Assembly: GCA_003224525.1 (NCBI GenBank)
Contig: QHZB01000250.1
Coordinates: forward strand, 1-40,730
Source of the DNA: Acidobacteriota bacterium
GTDB taxonomy: Bacteria > Acidobacteriota > Terriglobia > Acidiferrales > UBA7541
Direction of reading: 5' to 3'
Length of the DNA stretch: 40,730 nt
The notes beneath the pieces were generated by a model. The model was given only the letters and a program-made list of their open reading frames with translations, did no database searches and was not told the DNA's origin. Positions within the stretch are counted from its first letter, which is position 1; every line of letters starts with the position of its first letter. The position numbers and the translations under genes were made by a program. Below, one piece after another: positions 7,936 through 16,639 of this stretch.

Positions 7936-9288
7936 ATGCAATCACGGGGACCTGTTGCGGGGATGACTGCGCTTTTGGTTTTGTGCGGCGGCGCCGCGGG
8001 AGCGCAAGAGACTTCCGCGCCGAAATCGAGTCAGTCGGCGGCACAGGAAGCGTCGAAGGATGGAGCGCCGGTGGCGCTGACCTTAAAACGCGCGATTGAG
8101 CTGGCACTCGAGAACAGTAAAGAAATTCAAGTAGCGAAGATTCAAGCGAGCGTGGCGGATCGCACCGCCCAGATTACGAAGTCACAGTTCATGCCGAGTC
8201 TCTATGCGGGCTCCGGCGCGGGGTATACCTACGGCATACCGGAAACGCCGGGCGGGCGCGCACCATCGATCTTCAACGTGTCGTACACGGAACAGATTTT
8301 CAACGAACCGCTGCGAGGCCAAGCGAAAGAGACCGAGGAGCAGTCCAAGGCCCAGAAGATTGCGCTGGAAGAGACAAAGAACAGCGTGATCACGCGAACG
8401 GCGATGGCCTATCTGGAATTGGGGAAGGTGCGGCATTCGCTCGAGCTATTGCGCAAGGAGCAGGAAAGCGCGGAGAAGATTCTGCAAGTGACGCAGGATC
8501 GTCAGGGGGAAGGATACGAACTGCCGGTGGAAGTGACGAAAGCCCAGCTCAGGAAGGCGCAGGTGATCCAGCGAATATTGCAACTCGAGGGCCGGGAGGA
8601 TGAGCTGGAAGTTTTTCTGAGGTACCAGTTCGGATTTTCAGAAGCGCAGCCCATCGAGGTCATGCCCGAGGAGTTGCCAGGCGAAGCCGAGCAGGCGGGA
8701 GACAACCTCGTGGCCATGGCCATGACGCACAATGCCGGCTTGCAACTCGCGGCGTCCGACGTCCGCGCGAAAGAGTTCCGACTGAAGGGGGAAAGGCGAG
8801 GGTATTTCCCGACGGTGGAGCTTGTCGGCATTTATAGCCTGCTGGGGAAATTCAACAATTACTCCCAGTTTTTCCGGACGTTTCAGCGAAACAATCTCAA
8901 CGCGGGAATCGACGTCCGCGTGCCGATTTTCAGCGCACCGACAAAAGCAGCGATCGGGATGGCGCGGATAAATCTGGAGGCCGCCCAGGTCAACCTGCTA
9001 AACAAGAAAACCGAATTGACCGCGGATGTCCGGCAGAAGACGCGGCGGGTGCGCGAGAGGGATGCGGCAAAAGAAGTGGCGCGGCTGGAATTGCAGCTCG
9101 CGCAACAAAGCGTGGCGGTGTTTCAATCGCAGTTTGCCGAAGGGAAATTGAATTTGCGCGAAGTCGAGAAGGCCAGGCTGGAAGAGAATGAAAAATGGAT
9201 GGCCTATCTGGATGCAAATTTTCAGAAACAGCAGGCGCAGCTGGAATTGCTGAAGACGGCGGGGCAATTGGATAAGGTGTGGCAATGA
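7936..9288 (+). CDS. TolC-like outer membrane efflux protein
   Basis: A 450-residue protein with a signal peptide (MQSRGPVAGMTALLVLCGGAAGAQE, cleavage after the last Ala-Gly-Ala). It has two internally similar TolC/OEP repeats. Each begins with LKRAIELALENSKEIQVAK-like or MTHNAGLQLAASDVRAKE-like helices and contains aromatic strand segments such as YAGSGAGYTY and VELVGIYSLLG. The ATG at 7936 is chosen because AAGGAG lies seven bases upstream; the ATG at 7930 is too close to it, and the GTG at 7903 gives no sensible signal peptide. It forms the outer-membrane channel of the tripartite exporter encoded just upstream, separated from the permease gene by a 192-base gap. Confidence 0.92.
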   Translation: MQSRGPVAGMTALLVLCGGAAGAQETSAPKSSQSAAQEASKDGAPVALTLKRAIELALENSKEIQVAKIQASVADRTAQITKSQFMPSLYAGSGAGYTYGIPETPGGRAPSIFNVSYTEQIFNEPLRGQAKETEEQSKAQKIALEETKNSVITRTAMAYLELGKVRHSLELLRKEQESAEKILQVTQDRQGEGYELPVEVTKAQLRKAQVIQRILQLEGREDELEVFLRYQFGFSEAQPIEVMPEELPGEAEQAGDNLVAMAMTHNAGLQLAASDVRAKEFRLKGERRGYFPTVELVGIYSLLGKFNNYSQFFRTFQRNNLNAGIDVRVPIFSAPTKAAIGMARINLEAAQVNLLNKKTELTADVRQKTRRVRERDAAKEVARLELQLAQQSVAVFQSQFAEGKLNLREVEKARLEENEKWMAYLDANFQKQQAQLELLKTAGQLDKVWQ

Positions 9289-9309
9289 ACAAGTGACGGG
9301 TGATTGGTG

Positions 9310-10671
9310 ATGCTCGATTTGGAGAGTTTGCGCCTGTTCTCGGAAGTGGCGAGAAAGCTTGATAACGGATTTAGAAGACTGCCTGCTTTTCAAAATCAAT
9401 CGCCGGGGATGGCGCGTCTTGCCGAAGTGCTCAACGCGACAGCCGAACGGCTGCAAGATAACTACCCGTATTTTCATCCGTTGTACGCGGGACAAATGCT
9501 AAAGCCGCCGCATCCGGTGGCCCGCCTGGCGTATGCGCTGGCCATGTGGATCAATCCAAACAATCACGCGCTGGATGGCGGGCGGGCCACCTCGGCGATG
9601 GAAAAAGAAGCAGTCGCAGAGATCGCCGGCATGTACGGGTGGAAAAATTTTCTGGGCCACCTGTGCGGAGGCGGAACGATGGCGAATCTCGAGGCCTTAT
9701 GGGTGGCCGGCCAATTGCTACCGGGAAAGAAAATTCTCGCCAGCGAACAGGCTCACTATACGCACGGGCGAATCAGCGGTGTTCTGCAATTGCCATTCGA
9801 AAGCGTGCCGTGCGATGCGCGGGGCCGGATGGACGTAAATGCGCTGGCGAAGCGCGTGGGGCGCGGCGACGTGGGGACGGTTGTCGCAACGATGGGTACC
9901 ACGGCAACAGGTTCGGTGGATCCGCTGCCGGAGATTCTCGCTTTGCGCGCAAAGCATGGATTCAGGATTCACGCCGATGCGGCGTACGGCGGCTATTTCG
10001 TGCTTACGGAAAATCTTGGAGAAGATGCGGAGCGGGCAGTTGCACGGATTGGAGAAGCGGACTCGATTGTCATCGATCCGCACAAGCACGGACTGCAGCC
10101 CTACGGGTGCGGCTGCGTGCTCTTTCGCGACCCCGAAGCCGGCCGATTGTACAAGCATGATTCGCCCTACACGTATTTCAGTTCCGCGGAACTGCACTTG
10201 GGCGAGATAAGCCTGGAGTGCTCCCGTCCGGGGGCCGCGGCGGCGGCCTTGTGGGCGACGCAGAGATTGCTGCCTCTAGAAAAGGGAGGCGAATTCGCGG
10301 GCGGGTTGGAACGCGGAAGGAAGGCAGCGCTGGCGCTTTTCGGAAAGCTGCGCGAGGATGTGCGGTTTGTAACCGCCTTCTCCCCTGAACTCGACATTGT
10401 CGTATTTGCGCCGAAAGCCACAAGCGTCAGCGGGGCTTCTGTCTTGAGCCGCAAGATATTCGAAGCTGCGGCCAGGCGCGATCTGCATCTGGCGGTAGCG
10501 GAATTGCCGGTTCGCTTTTGGGAGGAGAACCTGGGAGCGGCAAAGCGCGATCGCGAAACGATTGCTTGCCTGCGTTCGGTGCTCATCAAGCCGGAGCATT
10601 TCGACTGGGTAGACCGCATTTGGGGCTTGCTCTCCTCATCTGCCGACGAGATCCTCGGTGCCCGAAACTGA
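9310..10671 (+). CDS. PLP-dependent group II decarboxylase family protein
   Basis: A 453-residue fold-type I PLP enzyme. The sequence HLCGGGTMANLEAL (about 115-128) forms the phosphate-binding part, HADAAYGGYFVL the Asp/Ala that contact the cofactor ring, and DPHKHGLQPYGCG carries the Schiff-base lysine (Lys259). The N-terminal FHPLYAGQMLKPPHPVA segment is typical of glutamate/aromatic-amino-acid/diaminobutyrate decarboxylases (Pfam Pyridoxal_deC). The substrate cannot be assigned from sequence. The ATG at 9310 is chosen; upstream TTG and GTG codons (9304, 9307) are possible. It starts 21 bases after the TolC-like gene and may be cotranscribed with it, but nothing ties it to export. Confidence 0.88.
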   Translation: MLDLESLRLFSEVARKLDNGFRRLPAFQNQSPGMARLAEVLNATAERLQDNYPYFHPLYAGQMLKPPHPVARLAYALAMWINPNNHALDGGRATSAMEKEAVAEIAGMYGWKNFLGHLCGGGTMANLEALWVAGQLLPGKKILASEQAHYTHGRISGVLQLPFESVPCDARGRMDVNALAKRVGRGDVGTVVATMGTTATGSVDPLPEILALRAKHGFRIHADAAYGGYFVLTENLGEDAERAVARIGEADSIVIDPHKHGLQPYGCGCVLFRDPEAGRLYKHDSPYTYFSSAELHLGEISLECSRPGAAAAALWATQRLLPLEKGGEFAGGLERGRKAALALFGKLREDVRFVTAFSPELDIVVFAPKATSVSGASVLSRKIFEAAARRDLHLAVAELPVRFWEENLGAAKRDRETIACLRSVLIKPEHFDWVDRIWGLLSSSADEILGARN

Positions 10672-10744
10672 TCCGGCCTGTAAACCCCATTCAATGTGGT
10701 ATTTAGCGTTTCGCTGCAGGATGGCACGCGCTGATCGGAAAGGT

Positions 10745-10774
10745 TTGAGGGGATACGACGAAATCGGGTAAACT
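10745..10774 (+). promoter_or_regulatory. possible sigma70-type promoter before the hopanoid cluster
   Basis: TTGAGG (10745-10750) and TAAACT (10769-10774) are separated by 18 bases in the 225-base gap upstream of the HpnJ-like gene. Each hexamer matches the consensus at four of six positions, so the call is weak. The gap is a natural place for a promoter because the decarboxylase gene ends at 10671 and the radical SAM gene begins a new functional group. Confidence 0.3.
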
Positions 10775-10896
10775 ACTGTCTACTGATTTGGGGGCCACGC
10801 TATGGGTGCACGCGCGGATCTCCTATTCCATTGTCAGACACAGGAGCCCGCGACTTGATGGGGCCAAGTTTGTAAAGTGAACGCTGAGGGTGAAGA

Positions 10897-12399
10897 ATGC
10901 CGGATGTAATGAAAACATTGCTGCTGAATCCGCCGAGTTTTGAAAACTTCGATGGTGGTGCGAGCTCGCGTTGGCCTGCAACGCGCGAGATTGAATCCTA
11001 TTGGTACCCGGTTTGGCTGACGTATCCCGCGGGAATGATCCCCGGCAGCAGGCTGCTGGACGCATCACCTCACAAAGTCAATTGGCGACAGACGATCCAG
11101 ATCTGCAAGGACTACGAATTTCTGATCCTTTTCACGTCCACGGTTGGTTTTGAGAGCGACGTCAAGCTCATCCGCAAAATCAAGGAAGCCAACCCGGGCA
11201 TGAAGATTGCTTTCGTCGGCCCGCACGGACACATCAAGCCCGATGAGACGCTGAATGCCAGCGCGGACATCGATTTTGTGACGCGCGGAGAGTTCGATCA
11301 CTCCGTGGTGGAATACGCGCACGGCAAGGCGCTGAACGAGATTCTGGGTGTCAGCTACCGCAAAGATGGAAAGATCGTGCACAACGCCGAACGCCCGCAG
11401 TTGCACACGGAAGAGCTGGATGCGCTGCCGTTCGCCACGGACATTTACAAACGCGACCTGGAAATCGAACGCTACAACGTGCCGTTCCTGTTGCACCCCT
11501 ATGTGTCGTTTTACACCACGCGCGGATGCCCGGCGCTTTGCACGTTCTGTATGTGGCCGCAAACGATTTCGGGACATGCCTGGCGAACGCGTTCGACGGA
11601 AAACGTGGCACGGGAAGTGAAGCAGGCGCTCGAACACTTCCCACAAATGAAAGAGATTTTCTTTGACGACGACACCTTCAACATCCGCAAGGACCGCGTG
11701 CTGGATCTTTCGGCCAAGTTCAAACCGCTGAAGTTCCAGTGGTCTTCGACGGCGCGCGTGCATAGCGACTACGAAACGGTAAAAGCGATGGCGGACGGCG
11801 GAGCGCGGCTCTTTATCGTCGGCTTCGAATCCGGCGACGCGCAAATCCTCAAAAACATCAAGAAGGGTGCGACGGTCGAGATGGGCCGGGCCTTCATGAA
11901 GAACTGCCGCAAAGTTGGAATCAAGGTGCACGGCGACTTCATCATCGGCCTGCCCGGCGAAACCAAAGAGACGATTCAAAAAACCATTGACTACGCGAAG
12001 GAATTGGATTGCGAGACGATCCAGGTTTCGCTGGCGCATGCCATGCCGGGAACGGAATTGCACGACACCATGGCGGCGCAGGGCTTCCTGAAGATCGAAG
12101 CCCTGGCGGATTCCGGAGGGCATCAATTGCCGCACATCGAATACCCGCACCTGTCGAAGGTGGAAATGATGGGGGGCGTGAACCGCTTCTATGATGAGTA
12201 TTACTTCCGGCCCAGGGTCGCGTGGCGCATCGTGAAGGAAGCGCTCTGGGACAGCCACGAGCGGAAACGCTTGTACCACGAAGCAACGGAGTTCCTGAAG
12301 CTGCGCGCGGAGCGCTTGAAGTGGGCACGCAAGGGCGGCGATTACGACAAACCCATGGTTTCCGTGCCGGGGACGCCTTCGGCTTCCGGAAACGGTTAG
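10897..12399 (+). CDS. hpnJ: B12-binding radical SAM protein, HpnJ-like (hopanoid head-group)
   Basis: A 500-residue protein with an N-terminal cobalamin-binding-like domain (residues 5-150) and a radical SAM domain. The cluster motif is RGCPALCTFC with Cys211, Cys215 and Cys218 binding the 4Fe-4S cluster. The opening TLLLNPPSFENFDGGASSR and the segments FFDDDTFN, VGFESG and DFIIGLPGET match what I know of HpnJ, the enzyme needed to form the cyclitol ether head group of bacteriohopanetriol derivatives. GAGG precedes the ATG by seven bases; the ATG at 10909 would remove four residues. The two HpnI-like glycosyltransferases downstream support a hopanoid role, because HpnI adds the sugar that HpnJ is thought to rearrange. 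No hpnK deacetylase is in the window. Confidence 0.85.
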   Translation: MPDVMKTLLLNPPSFENFDGGASSRWPATREIESYWYPVWLTYPAGMIPGSRLLDASPHKVNWRQTIQICKDYEFLILFTSTVGFESDVKLIRKIKEANPGMKIAFVGPHGHIKPDETLNASADIDFVTRGEFDHSVVEYAHGKALNEILGVSYRKDGKIVHNAERPQLHTEELDALPFATDIYKRDLEIERYNVPFLLHPYVSFYTTRGCPALCTFCMWPQTISGHAWRTRSTENVAREVKQALEHFPQMKEIFFDDDTFNIRKDRVLDLSAKFKPLKFQWSSTARVHSDYETVKAMADGGARLFIVGFESGDAQILKNIKKGATVEMGRAFMKNCRKVGIKVHGDFIIGLPGETKETIQKTIDYAKELDCETIQVSLAHAMPGTELHDTMAAQGFLKIEALADSGGHQLPHIEYPHLSKVEMMGGVNRFYDEYYFRPRVAWRIVKEALWDSHERKRLYHEATEFLKLRAERLKWARKGGDYDKPMVSVPGTPSASGNG

Positions 12400-12409
12400 A
12401 CCCCTCGAA

Positions 12410-12838
12410 ATGGCAAGCGAGAGAAGACTGCGGATCAAGACGCTGGTCATGGTCTTGGCAATGGTGGTGTGTGCCAATGCCGGGGATCTGATGCTGAAGC
12501 GCGGAATGTCACAGATCGGCGCGGTTCAACTGACGGCTTCAGGACTCGCCGAAGCCTTCCGGCTGACGGTGACGAACGGGACGATTTGGGTTGGGATATT
12601 CTTTCTGACTGGCTTCATGCTGAGTTACATGACGGTGCTGAGCTGGGCGGACTACAGTTACGTCATGCCCGCGGGGGCGTTTGGCTATGCTTTGCTCACC
12701 TTGCTGGCAGTTGTTTTTTTGCACGAGTCGGTGTCCCCGCGACGGTGGGTGGGTGTTGTCTTGATCTGTGTGGGTGTGCTGCTGGTGGGGCAAACGAAAC
12801 CACGGACAACCGCAGTGGCTAGTGAGGCAGTGGCTTGA
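12410..12838 (+). CDS. small EamA/DMT-type four-helix membrane protein (ArnE/ArnF-like), first of pair
   Basis: A 142-residue protein with four predicted membrane helices (about 10-28, 55-78, 82-102 and 107-126). The second half has the EamA/SMR look: WADYSYVMPAGAFGYALLTLLAVVFLHESVSPRRWVGVVLICVGVLLVG, where an E in the third helix and the SPRRWVG turn are typical. Four-helix members work as homo- or heterodimers. The gene follows hpnJ by 10 bases and its stop overlaps the start of a second, similar gene. This fits a heterodimeric transporter such as ArnEF, which flips a glycolipid. A hopanoid or sugar-lipid flippase is inferred from context only. Confidence 0.8.
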   Translation: MASERRLRIKTLVMVLAMVVCANAGDLMLKRGMSQIGAVQLTASGLAEAFRLTVTNGTIWVGIFFLTGFMLSYMTVLSWADYSYVMPAGAFGYALLTLLAVVFLHESVSPRRWVGVVLICVGVLLVGQTKPRTTAVASEAVA

Positions 12839-13206
12839 TGCGCGTCATTCTTGCACTTGCCGTCCTGGTTCTTGGCAGCACGGGAGGCGAGATCGCCATC
12901 ACCCACGGAATGAAGGCGACCGGTGAGCCGGCACGGTTGCGGCCACGGGCTTTACTTCAGTTCCTGGGGCGGGCAGTACAGAACGGGTGGTTCTGGACCG
13001 GCGTGCCGCTGATGGCACTGTCATTTTATTCGCTGCTGGTACTGCTTTCCTGGGAGCCCATCAGCCTTGTGATTCCCGCATCGGCGCTCAGCTACGTTGT
13101 CGGCACACTGGGCGCCAAGTACATCCTGGGCGAGCAGGTGAGCCCCGCGCGTTGGGCGGGCGTCGTGCTGGTTTGCGCGGGGGTTGCACTGGTCGCGGCG
13201 GGTTAA
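12838..13206 (+). CDS. small EamA/DMT-type four-helix membrane protein (ArnE/ArnF-like), second of pair
   Basis: A 122-residue four-helix protein with the same C-terminal pattern as its neighbour: LVIPASALSYVVGTLGAKYILGEQVSPARWAGVVLVCAGVALVAAG. The ATG at 12838 shares its A with the TGA of the preceding gene, so the two are translationally coupled and probably made in equal amounts. Unequal small pairs of this type (ArnE/ArnF, EmrE-like paired SMR proteins) assemble as heterodimers with antiparallel topology. The substrate is unknown; neighbours point to a lipid-linked sugar. Confidence 0.8.
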   Translation: MRVILALAVLVLGSTGGEIAITHGMKATGEPARLRPRALLQFLGRAVQNGWFWTGVPLMALSFYSLLVLLSWEPISLVIPASALSYVVGTLGAKYILGEQVSPARWAGVVLVCAGVALVAAG

Positions 13207-13439
13207 GGACCAGGCACGCCAACTAAATATTCATCAAGAAATCAGAATGTAGTGATAGGGTCTAGGCTCTAGGTAACGGGTTGGCGCCGGCGCGGGACTC
13301 CAGGTCTGGCCCGCGGCAACCAATCAAACCAAGACGAAATCTGAGTCGAAAAGGCAGTCTGTAAATCACGATTCTTACTTGACGTGCGGGATTCCATTGC
13401 ATCGGTTTTCGCCTGCGATGGGGACCTAGGGCGACTGGA

Positions 13440-14678
13440 ATGCTGTTACATACCTTCTATTGGATCGCGCTTGTCCTAGCGGCCGCGCCGCTGGCCTATT
13501 ATCTTCTGTCGTTGCACTGCGTTGTTTGCTATTTCCGTGAGTTGCGGAAATCGCCACCCTTGAAATCTTCCTATTCGCCGCCCGTGAGTATTCTCAAGCC
13601 TGTGCGTGGCGTGGACCACGAAGCTTACGAAAATTTTGCCAGTTATTGCCAGCTGGACTATCCGGAATACGAAATCATTTTTGCTGTGGCCGAGCCGGAT
13701 GACCTTGCAGTGCCTGTAATCGAGAGATTGCAGGCTGATTTTCCGCGATGTTCTATCCGGCTGATTAAGGGTGCGGAGCGAATTGGAACGAACCGCAAAG
13801 TGAACAGCTTGTACCGGCTGGTGCAAGCGGCGAAATACGACCTCGTGGTGATGAGCGACAGCGATGTGCGCGTCGATCCCGATTATCTAGGGGTAGTTGT
13901 CCCGCCATTTGCCGATCCCCAAGTTGGCGCGGTCACCGCTTTTTACCGGTGCATTACCGCCGGTAGCATCGCGGCAGATTTGGAAGCGCTGGGGATGTAT
14001 TTGGACTCCGCCCCGGGCGCGCTGGTGGCGCGAAGGCTCGAGGGCAAGATGCAATTCGCTTTCGGCTGGACGATGGTCACAACCAAGAGACACCTGTCGG
14101 AGATTGGCGGCTGGGAAGCCATGGCGAATTATCACTCTGACGACTTTGAGCTGGGAAACCGCATCGCGCGCCGTAACTATCGCGTGGAATTAATGCCGAA
14201 GCCGGTGTGGATGGTGTTTCCACAAGAGACGATCGGGCAGTATTTCCGGCACGAGCTGCGCTGGTCGATCGGATTGAAGAATGTGCGCCCCACTGCATAC
14301 CGGTGGCTGATGCTTACCCACGGGTTGCCCTGGGCGCTGCTGGCGGCAGCGGTCGCGGCCAGCGCCGGATGGGAGGGAATTGCGGCGGCGCATCTCATTG
14401 CCTATCTTGCGTTGCGTCTCGGTCTGGCTTGGACGACAGGTACTTGGGGCTTGGGCGATACCGGAGCATGGAAGAAACTGTGGCTTGTTCCGCTGCGCGA
14501 TGCCATCAGCTTCATCGCCTGGGTGGGCGGCTTCTTTTCAGAACGGATCCTGTGGCGCGGTCTTGCCTATCGCGTGAAAAATGGCCAGCTCTTCCCATTG
14601 GCAAGTGCGAACCTCATGAAAGAGAGTACTGCCCAGGGATTGAGCGCCAGCATCACGAATTCAGAGAATATTACCTAA
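13440..14678 (+). CDS. hpnI: HpnI-like glycosyltransferase (GT2/GT21, ceramide glucosyltransferase type), copy 1
   Basis: A 412-residue membrane-bound glycosyltransferase. An N-terminal helix (about 5-28) precedes a GT-A domain with PPVSILKPVRGVD, the metal-binding SDSD (Asp140, Asp142), YHSDDFELG with the catalytic-base region, and HELRW (residues 271-275) as the (Q/R)xxRW element. Two or three membrane segments follow (about 300-385). This is the ceramide-glucosyltransferase-like layout of HpnI, which transfers N-acetylglucosamine to bacteriohopanetriol. It lies 233 bases after the EamA pair. A second homologue follows at 14877, so one copy may have a different sugar or acceptor. Confidence 0.82.
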   Translation: MLLHTFYWIALVLAAAPLAYYLLSLHCVVCYFRELRKSPPLKSSYSPPVSILKPVRGVDHEAYENFASYCQLDYPEYEIIFAVAEPDDLAVPVIERLQADFPRCSIRLIKGAERIGTNRKVNSLYRLVQAAKYDLVVMSDSDVRVDPDYLGVVVPPFADPQVGAVTAFYRCITAGSIAADLEALGMYLDSAPGALVARRLEGKMQFAFGWTMVTTKRHLSEIGGWEAMANYHSDDFELGNRIARRNYRVELMPKPVWMVFPQETIGQYFRHELRWSIGLKNVRPTAYRWLMLTHGLPWALLAAAVAASAGWEGIAAAHLIAYLALRLGLAWTTGTWGLGDTGAWKKLWLVPLRDAISFIAWVGGFFSERILWRGLAYRVKNGQLFPLASANLMKESTAQGLSASITNSENIT

Positions 14679-14876
14679 GAGACAGTAAATTTGCGGGCGC
14701 CCAGCACGGCCCGCAATGCGCCCTGCGGGGAAGGCCATTCTTTCGGCCGCAGCTCTTCCCTTCGCTTTCGCTGGATCAACAGATCTCGAGGCAATTTCCC
14801 ATTGTCTGCCAACCTGTTAAAGTGGCCTGAGAAGTGCATCGGGCAGGAAACTTTTGCCGATGACGAGTAGACCCGC

Positions 14877-16079
14877 ATGATGGCGCACTCCGCGATGTGG
14901 CGTGATGCAGTGCTCCTGCTGGCTCTGGCTCCGCTTGGCTACTATGTGCTTGCGACAGTGGCGGCGCTGCGGTTTTTCGGGCGTGAGCGCGCGCGGCAGC
15001 TCCTCAATTACACTCCGCCGGTGAGTGTGCTCAAACCATTGCGTGGCGTGGACTTCGGATCCCACGAAAATTTCGCAAGTTTTTGCCGGCAGGAGTACCC
15101 AGACTTCGAGGTTTTGTTTGCCGTGAATGACGACAAAGACCCCGCGGTGCCGATGGTCCGGCAAATCATGGCGGAATTTCCCGAGCGGAAAATCCGCCTG
15201 CTCGTGGGCGCGGAGCAGTTCGGTGCAAACCGCAAGGTAAACAAACTGGCGCGGCTCGCGCGGGAAGCGCAATACGAAGTGCTGGTATTGACCGATGGCG
15301 ACGTGCGCGTGGGACCGCGCTACTTGCGTGAAGTTGTTGCGCCGCTCGCGGATCCGAAAACCGGTGCGGGGACTTCCTTCTACCGCGGCATCGCCGAGAA
15401 TAATCTTGGCGCGGAAATCGAAGCCGTCGGCGCTTCGAGCGATTTTTTCGCCGGAGTGCTGATGGCGGAATGGACCGAAGGAATGACCTTTGCGCTGGGC
15501 GCTTCCATCGCCACGACCAAAGCATGGCTCGGCAAAATGGGCGGGTTTGAGGCCATTGCCGATACTCTTGCGGACGATTATGAACTCGGCCACCGGATCG
15601 CCAAAGCCGGAGGCGCGGTCGTGCTCTCACGCGAAGCCGTCTGGACCATGTATCCCGCGCAGACCCTCGGCAGCTTCTGGGACCACCAGGTGCGCTGGGC
15701 GCGCACGGTGCGGTTGTCGAGGCCGCGGTCTTACCTGGGATTGTTGTTTACCCAAGGACTGCCTTGGGCGCTGCTTGCGGCGCTCGTCGCGCCGGCAAAA
15801 TGGATCGCGGGAGTCTACCTGCTTGCGTATTTGATCTTGCGTTTTCTGGTGGCCTGGACGGTGGGGATTTTGGGTGTCGGGGACGAAGTCCTGCGACGGA
15901 AGATTTGGCTGGTGCCATTGTGGGACGCGGTCCACTTCGCGATTTGGCTGGCAAGTTTTGGTTCGAATCACATCCGCTGGGGCAACGCCGAATTTGTGAT
16001 TCGCCAGGGTCGAATGGTGCCCCTAGCGGGCGTCGAAAGTACCGCAGCTGGCCCCGCGGAACACGCCCCGCGATCGTAA
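14877..16079 (+). CDS. HpnI-like glycosyltransferase, copy 2
   Basis: A 400-residue paralogue of the preceding enzyme with the same layout: N-terminal helix, PPVSVLKPLRGVDFG, ANRKVNKLARLA, metal motif written LTDGDVRV instead of MSDSDVRV, TLADDYELGHRIA, DHQVRW and C-terminal membrane helices. All catalytic elements appear intact, so it should be active. Divergence from copy 1 is considerable outside the motifs, which argues against a recent duplication. Two adjacent ATG codons (14877, 14880) could serve as start. It is separated from copy 1 by a 198-base gap and closes the hopanoid cluster. Confidence 0.8.
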   Translation: MMAHSAMWRDAVLLLALAPLGYYVLATVAALRFFGRERARQLLNYTPPVSVLKPLRGVDFGSHENFASFCRQEYPDFEVLFAVNDDKDPAVPMVRQIMAEFPERKIRLLVGAEQFGANRKVNKLARLAREAQYEVLVLTDGDVRVGPRYLREVVAPLADPKTGAGTSFYRGIAENNLGAEIEAVGASSDFFAGVLMAEWTEGMTFALGASIATTKAWLGKMGGFEAIADTLADDYELGHRIAKAGGAVVLSREAVWTMYPAQTLGSFWDHQVRWARTVRLSRPRSYLGLLFTQGLPWALLAALVAPAKWIAGVYLLAYLILRFLVAWTVGILGVGDEVLRRKIWLVPLWDAVHFAIWLASFGSNHIRWGNAEFVIRQGRMVPLAGVESTAAGPAEHAPRS

Positions 16080-16639
16080 GTTTGGGCCACCCCGTTCCAG
16101 GTGCGCGGTTGACGTAAGCTGGCTTAAAATCAGTCTTCCTGCGTTTCCAGTGGCCTTCACGATATTTGGCGTGTGGCTCTATTGGCATGAAAATCCCCTT
16201 CCGTTGCTAGCCCCTCCGTGGCCTTTTGGGGCGTAGTCGTACTCTTCTATTTGTTTTCTCATCTCGATCTGCCTGATAGAAGAAGCTACTCTTTGTTTCT
16301 GATTATCGCGGCGACTTCTCTGTGGATGGTGTCCGCCATCACTTCCACAATCTCGGAAGACTTGTAGTATCAACTCGATACGGCGGTTTCTGGGCCGTCT
16401 TTGGGAACACGGGCTCTTGGTATGCTTTATATTTATGCCGAAAAGCAAGAGGACCGGAAGCCTTTCAGCCCCGGCCCAGAAATTCAGCTCAACTCCGTCC
16501 GGTCCACCACTTTCACGCCCGACCGGGAACCCTTCTCTTGCCAATAAAAATATGAACGAGGTGCGCCAGCGGATTCGTTGAAAGGGTGTGTTCCACCAGC
16601 AAAACCCTGTAGCGCCAATTTTCAAACCGCAGCGTTCCA
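16080..16639. other. 560-base stretch without a recognisable gene
   Basis: Between the second glycosyltransferase and a minus-strand hypothetical gene I see no convincing coding frame. The longest minus-strand frame (16179-16655) has an irregular composition rich in Arg, Ser and Trp and no family resemblance. No tRNA, clear promoter or strong inverted repeat was found. The stretch marks the beginning of a gene-poor region that runs to about 18.6 kb. Confidence 0.5.

Noticed and set aside
10081-10086. Assignment of the PLP enzyme to hopanoid amination (HpnO-like)
   Set aside because: Its motifs (HxxK within DPHKHG, CGGGTMAN) are those of group II decarboxylases, not of class III aminotransferases such as HpnO.
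11065-12477. 470-residue minus-strand frame antisense to the HpnJ-like gene
   Set aside because: It spans the entire radical SAM gene on the opposite strand. The sense strand has all expected motifs, so the antisense frame is a by-product of codon bias.
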